A DNA stretch of 64,000 nucleotides, taken from Colocasia esculenta. Lineage: Eukaryota; Streptophyta; Magnoliopsida; Alismatales; Araceae. The notes below the pieces were generated by a model. The model saw nothing but the letters and a program-made list of their open reading frames with translations. It did not search any database and was not told the origin of the DNA. This document shows positions 58,517-64,000 of the stretch, piece after piece (the first letter of the stretch is position 1; each line of letters starts with the position of its first letter). Location of the stretch: the NCBI GenBank assembly GCA_014218235.1, contig CM024760.1:144227245-144291244 (forward strand), written 5' to 3'. The position numbers and the translations under genes are program-made.

Positions 58517-59860
58517 ACACACTTCTCTTCACTAATCAATAGAGACTTTTCATAATTAATAGAAATTTTCTCTAATTGATATAACACTTGTTCTCTAATC
58601 ATTATAAGGTTTCTTCTCTAATCGATATGAGATTTCATCTCTAATCGATAAAAACCTCATTTTGCTCTCTAATCGGTAGAAACCTTCTTCAGTAATCGAT
58701 GTGACACTTTAGTCTCTAATCGATATACATTGAACTGTAATCGATATGGACTTTTAGTGCATATCTTTTTAAGGCAATAGAAATTATATTATTTCTTATA
58801 CATAAATACCTTGAAAATTATTATTAAATATGTTCACAATATTAAATATATTCATGATATTCATGAGTTTTAGTTATCAAATATATTTATGATATTCATG
58901 AGTTTTAGTGATCACTAAAATATAGAGATAAATATAAGAGTGGTTCAATAGATTTAATGAGTTACCCACATGCGATAATGGATTTTCGACATTATTGTGT
59001 TTTTCGACTTTTAAGGTTTTGCTATGCCGAATGCATGTATCTTGCCCCAATTCTTTTATCATTATTTGTGATATATTATTTCATTCACACATATAAAATT
59101 TCATGTGATTCCGCTTTAGTTTCTCATATGTGATAATAGGTTTTAACGTTATCGGGTTTAATTGGTTTAACGTTTGTCAATTTCTTTATTAATATTTGTG
59201 ATATATTATTTAGTTCACACATGTAAAATTTCATTTGATTTTGTTGTCATTTCCACGTGTGATAATAGATCTTCTATTTATGGGATTTAACTGCCCCAAA
59301 TCATAGTTTAGGATTTTGCTAATCCAAACATACTTGTTTGACCCAAATGTTTTCACTAATATTTCTATCCCATTATTTAATTTGTAATCCTAAAGTTTCA
59401 TTAAATTTTGATTTAATTATCTACATGTGATAATGAGTTTTCTATTTAGTTGTATTTAAAATTTTCGAGTTACTAAAACTTATGCTGGTATGTTATATTG
59501 GCATTTCAATTCTTCGTTATCACTGAAATCTTAGATAAATATTTTCTAAAATATTGGAGGAAGGATATATAGTATAGGCATAGAAGGATTGAAATTTGGC
59601 AATGAGAATTGTTGAGTGGATTGAATTTGGCAATGAGAATTGTTCAGCCTCTTGATGATTTTTATGATAATAAAACCCAGCATTTCCAGCCAGTCAAGTT
59701 AATCGATTAAATGTTTCTGCACTAAAGAACAAAATCGATTAAAGTGTTTTTAGGAATCTAGCAAACTGCTTGCTCTAGCAAAGTAATCGATGAAGTGTCT
59801 CTACTCTGGGAAAGATAATTGATTAAGTTGTTTTTTCCAATAATCGATTAATTTTGGGTG
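58517..59860. other. Flank of element A: AT-rich, degenerate repeats, no gene
   Basis: At 58540-58760 about nine (C/T)TAATCGAT-like motifs form a cluster. At 58854-58911 a 37-bp unit (ATGATATTCATGAGTTTTAG) is duplicated. At about 59585-59637 a 31-bp unit (TTTGGCAATGAGAATTGTT) is duplicated. At about 59698-59852 further AATCGATT motifs cluster. These look like remnants of LTRs of other families. Confidence 0.6.
58960..59460. repeat. Degenerate tandem repeat, four units of about 130-170 bp
   Basis: Anchors (CA)TGNGATAATNG at about 58970, 59129, 59258 and 59425 are each preceded by ATATTATTT...CACA...AAATTTCAT...TTGATT. Units are poorly conserved, suggesting an old repeat. Confidence 0.5.
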
Positions 59861-61105
59861 ACTATGGAATTGCATGAATTCTCGAAGTCCCAAAGCTTCC
59901 TAAGTTGAGTCTCTTGATGATAACAAATCTTAATCTTGTTGAACTAATTGTTTCCGAGATATGTTGACAGAAAGACATGTTATTTAATGAAGTTGAGAAG
60001 AGTGTTGACTCAGTACTTGAATGATGATCAATTTGGATGAGAAAGTTGAAGCTCAATTTCAAAGGAGAAGTACAGAACTTTACGTCAACCTTCAAGTCAG
60101 ATAGAGGTCGACCTATGCATGCTCGAGAAGAGCATCCTGTGCACAGATGGACTTCAAGTTCTAAAAGAATACAAAATTTAGGTCCACCTATATATATATA
60201 TATATATATATATGTAAAGTGGAGGTCGACCTCTTATAACCCATGAGCACCATGTGCTGCGTAATGATCTAAATTATGAAAGAAGGCAGAATTATTTTGG
60301 AGGTTGACCTAGGGGTAAGTGAAGGCCGTGCTTTTGCATCTTGAGCTAACAACTATTTTGGAGGTCCTGTGTTGGTCGACCTACGCCACAGCAAAGGTCG
60401 ACCTAAAGAATCTTTTGGTGCGTAACAAGTCTCTTGTTAAGTTTCTTGCAACAAACCTTATCCACAACCCTACACAAAAGGTGGTGTCACCTCTCCCTCT
60501 TTAACATTCCTAAAGGCTATCCGACCTGTTTTCTCGTAGCTTCTGTATTTTCATGCAGATGTTGTGTCGATGGGAGATGGACAAAAAGGAATGCTTGAAT
60601 GAGGTATTTGTAGCTATGTCTAAAGGTGTAGGAACACTAAATGATGTGTTCTGACACACTTGGACAAGGAGAGCACAAGACTTGGATTGGGATTTATTTT
60701 TTTCTCCTCCATCTTTGTGTTTTGAGCTTAAACTGTGCTACATCTTAACATTGAGCGATCATGTGTGTGATTATCCAATGTGTGTTCGGTGTTTGGTGAC
60801 TCACTCGGATGTGCATGTGTTTCTTCAAAAGAAGTTAGTGTGTCGTATCCTCACACATCATGGGGGAGTGGATGCAAGTCTCATTTGGATCACTTTAAAA
60901 ATCCGTTTGATCCTTCTCTTCTACCCCCTTAATTTCTCTTTGTTTGCTTGATGCAAGCTATCATTTTCAAGATATATTCACTAGTGACCTTGTTTGTTTA
61001 AGTAGTAGATTTTAGATCTACGCTTTTGTAAATCAATTTAAAGGGAAACTCAATTCACCCCCTTTTTCCCGTATTGGTTTGCCAAGAATACATTGGACCT
61101 TTAAT
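59861..61105 (+). repeat. Copia LTR remnant with AGGTCGACCT motifs (element G), left boundary uncertain
   Basis: Ends next to a primer site at 61106. It contains five GGTCGACC-like palindromes (about 60104, 60226, 60301 degenerate, 60374, 60395) and a C-tract near 61048 (ATTCACCCCC), the same U5 layout as A-D. A (TA)n run lies at about 60188-60212. ATGGGGGAGTGG near 60860 resembles the purine tracts after pol in B and C. I could not fix the left end. Confidence 0.55.
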
Positions 61106-61187
61106 TGGTATCAGAGTTGAGGCTCATTATTCGTGTGATTCCTGAGAGATCCAATGTAATGGCAAACCATAGAATGCTTCGAGAAGG

Positions 61188-61192
<5 letters not shown>
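61106..61192 (+). pseudogene. Element G primer site and first codons of gag
   Basis: TGGTATCAGAG (61106-61116) is followed by ATG 61159 and MANHRMLREGHS, matching the start of Sirevirus gags here (MESSKGYMAEGHS, MDSKGFIAEGHS). The frame then runs into a (TA)n microsatellite (about 61193-61220) and nothing more of gag is seen. Confidence 0.6.

Positions 61193-61220
<28 letters not shown>
61193..61220. repeat. (TA)n microsatellite
   Basis: About 14 TA dinucleotides, at the point where element G gag is truncated. Confidence 0.9.
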
Positions 61221-63946
61221 CCTGCAGTTTCATGTTTAGTGTATATAAATGCACCAATCTTCATCTTACACATCCTAGAGTCTTGACACTTTGCCACTGA
61301 GAACATTGAAAATTGGCGTCTTGATGCAGTGAGCCCCCCTATAATCGATTATAGAGGCTTCCATAATCAATTATCACAAAGACACTTAACTGGGAGCAGG
61401 ATCTGCACCTAAACGCCTCCGACAATCGAATATAGCAGGCCACAATCGATTATCCAGAGTGGGAGGAGGCTCCTTAGCTGTCGAAAAGCCCTCAGTAATC
61501 GATTTATCTTGATTGGAATCCCTGTCCCTTGGCCTGCAATGTTCATCCCTCGAAAGATGATCGATAGTAAGCCGCAGAGAAGCTCAGGATAGAAACCTTG
61601 ATCCCTATTTGAGTTCTGACATGTTGTGCCAACTTCTGTAACAAAGAGTGAGGAAAATACCCCTTTCAACAATTTTGGCGTGCTCTATTAGAAGGACAAC
61701 TTTACAAGACAGTATACACCAGCTTTTGCATGCGTTCCAATGACAGCATATAGCCAGCCAAATCTTTCATTTCATCACTCTGCCACAGGCAGGGAATAAG
61801 CCAGTGGAGGGGGAGAGATTGTGCATGCCCTTTACAATGGGCTTATAAACCATGTCTGCATCATCAAGTACAGGAATAAAATGAGGAGCAAAAAGGTCCC
61901 TAAATATCGAATCAAAAGCTATCACTCGGTTGTTCTTGCTATGAAAACTTCAAAAACCGTAACTTCTACTTTAGTTAAAAATCACCCAAAACATCAAAAC
62001 ACTCCATTTATGTGCCGAAACAACTCCATGTCGTATAGTTCACCTCCAACCAAGAGGTGTACCTGCTGCCACGCCCAGCCTCAGCTTGCCTGTGAAGGTC
62101 TGTAGTACGTCTCATTGAAAAAACAGACTCAGACAAAATTGCAGATTGCATAAAAATACACCAGAACGACATCTAAATGTGAAACTTACAGATGTTCACC
62201 CGTATTAACACCAAGATGAATTTAATTGCATGCAAATAAAGTCACTTAAAAATTTAAATGCGTTCAGACACAATCATTAAGAATAAGGCAAAATCTGCAT
62301 CTTACTTCTTTGTTCAGCTAAAAGATGAAAAATGGAAGGTGGATGCTGAGTGGAGATGCCATGAAAACAAGAAAAGCCCCAGAAGAAATAAAAACAGAGA
62401 ACAGAGAAAAAGAAAAGCAACTGTAAAGGCTAAAAGCTGACTGATTTTGGGAATGTTTGGCAAAACCCTTAGTTGGAAGCCACTGAACACCAAAAATGTT
62501 GGATTGGAGAGAAGATAAGCCATTCGGTAGTTAGGCAAGTAAAATGTTTGGAAGATCCCTACTTTTCCACTATGTAAAACCAATCGAGATGTTTTGGTTA
62601 GAAGCCAAAAGGTAAACAAGAAACTACATAATAGCTTCAAGGCCTTGCATCCTCTCCTCGAAGTGACATTGTATGAAGCCTATAGAAGCCAAAACTTCTC
62701 ATTAGAAGCCGTTCCCAACACAACCTTAGAGAAACACACTCCTACAAGTGCATTAGTAATCATCAGGTGGTCACTAGGCACAAGATTTTGAGTTCTCAAA
62801 GGATCATAACATGGCACCATCAACTAAAGCCAATCCTAATTGTTAAAAGGTCCAAACTCTAACCCAAAGCCTAAGCATTAAATTGACATAATCCTCTACT
62901 GATAAAGAGGGAAGGGGTCCACAGGTTAACCAATGTTGGACTAAACCTCATCACTAATAAAGGACAATGTGCAGACACCAAATGCATCAATAGGCTGCAA
63001 GAACATGTAAACCCAGTAGGCCGGGCATGAGGCATGTGCCGGTGAATGCACATAACTTTGATGCAATTACTTTAGAGCATGTTTGAAGCATGTATATAAA
63101 TTGTAGGTTTTCCCAATTAAAGTGGACCAAAATATTGTTAATGAAGTACTACTATATCGCCTTACACCAGTCTTGACCTAAAGATAATTATTTCACTTGC
63201 ATAGGTTTTAGGACTTTCACAATAAGGATAAGAAACCAAGAAAGTGTAGTTTTTATGCTTTTTACAAAAGGGAAAGATGGTAGGTTTCCAGCCATCCTTC
63301 TCTTACTCATCTATCCAAAATCTAATAGAAAAATTTTGGCTGCTTTCTGGATATGAATTCAAACTTTAAGGTAGAATACTGCATGTTCATTAGTCTTGTA
63401 GGACTTTAGGACTTTTTAATATATATTATTGTGCCAAAAGTTAATATGAACACGTACCTGTAGCACTTGCAGCATCGTGTACGAGATTAATATCCAAAAG
63501 GCAGCAAGCTCATGAAACTTCATTAACTCTTTTAATTTTTACTCGATCCAGGCACCCCAGGTTGACAAGATGAAGGCAATGCTGATGTGAAGTTTGCATT
63601 TGTTGATTAAAAGCATTAACTAAACTACTTTGAGCATTTAATCAATTTTCCACTTTAATCAGTAATTAGACAATAATCTTGTGTATTTTGTGAAAATCAA
63701 AGAAGAACAGCAGATAAACCACATGAAACTGATCTAGATCAGAGATTCAAATTGGTTCTAGGCCATGCTGAAGGGATCATTTTTCAACAAACAGGTGAAC
63801 CCTTAACTATGTTGCAATGTGGAGTCTTCATCAGAAAATTTTGGATGGCTAATATGGTGTTGATATGATGCCGATCAGAAGTAGTATCAAAATTTATGCC
63901 AATTCTTCCATCATGTTAAATCTTCCAATGTCATTCAGTGTCAATA
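61221..63946. other. Unassigned flank, no gene recognised
   Basis: Several AATCGATT-like motifs at about 61340-61510 suggest an old LTR fragment. From about 61.6 to 63.9 kb I see only short open frames with no family motif, splice-supported exon or RNA gene. It may be intergenic DNA or an intron or UTR of a gene beyond the window. Confidence 0.4.
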
Positions 63947-64000
63947 GTCATCAGTGCCATTAGTCATTGCTGAGTCATCAGTCCCATTAGTCATTGCTGA
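63947..64000. repeat. 27-bp direct repeat, two units at window end
   Basis: 63947-63973 and 63974-64000 (GTCATCAGTGCCATTAGTC...) differ at one base. The array may continue past the window. Confidence 0.85.

Noticed and set aside
61821..62440. Possible exons in the right flank
   Set aside because: Short ORFs lack any recognised domain and no consistent splice pattern could be traced by eye.

Overview
The window is nuclear DNA of a flowering plant, most likely a eudicot (the AATCGATT-type repeat clusters recall legume LTRs, but this is weak). Nearly all of positions 1-58516 is a nest of Ty1/copia LTR retrotransposons of the Sirevirus (SIRE/Maximus) type: methionine-tRNA primer sites (TGGTATCAGAGC), gag with CCHC knuckles, pol in the order PR-IN-RT-RNase H, and a third ORF after pol. 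No intact cellular gene, RNA gene or CRISPR array was found.

Layout, from the outside in. Element A (+) starts before the window. The visible part of its 5' LTR is 1-908 plus 43737-44108, followed by gag 44177-45958, pol 45958-52305, third ORF 52721-56294 and 3' LTR 56595-58516. Element B (+, 909-43731, TSD CCAGG) sits in A's 5' LTR. Element C (-, 8285-39708, TSD TTAAC) sits in B between pol and the third ORF. Element D (-, 15563-32275, TSD AGTTA) sits in C. Three 3.27-3.28 kb solo LTRs of an unrelated family (E1 12271-15553 in C, E2 20595-23876 in D, E3 46053-49320 in A's pol) complete the nest. Hand-counted LTR divergence falls with depth (A about 4%, B about 2%, C about 1.3%, D about 0.7%), matching the nesting order.

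All four elements are coding-dead. A, C and D are damaged mainly by in-frame stops; B also carries several frameshifts. The most interesting signals are non-coding. Each family has its own short palindrome (CTGTCGACAG in B and C, GTGTCGAC in D, CGATT in A, AGGTCGACCT in a remnant at 60.1 kb) clustered upstream of TATA boxes. In B and C the gap from palindrome to TATA-like box is 85-90 nt at both the LTR promoter and a possible second promoter before the third ORF. A short hairpin with compensatory base changes lies downstream of pol in B, C and D (twice in D). At the gag/pol boundary of all four families a GTACC...GCAG segment of 29-35 nt spans the gag stop and the frame change, with both of its edges at codon boundaries.

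Right of A (58517-64000) lies old AT-rich DNA with degenerate repeats, clusters of AATCGATT, a truncated copia remnant (about 59.86-61.2 kb: LTR, primer site, first gag codons, then a TA microsatellite), and 2.8 kb in which I recognise no gene.
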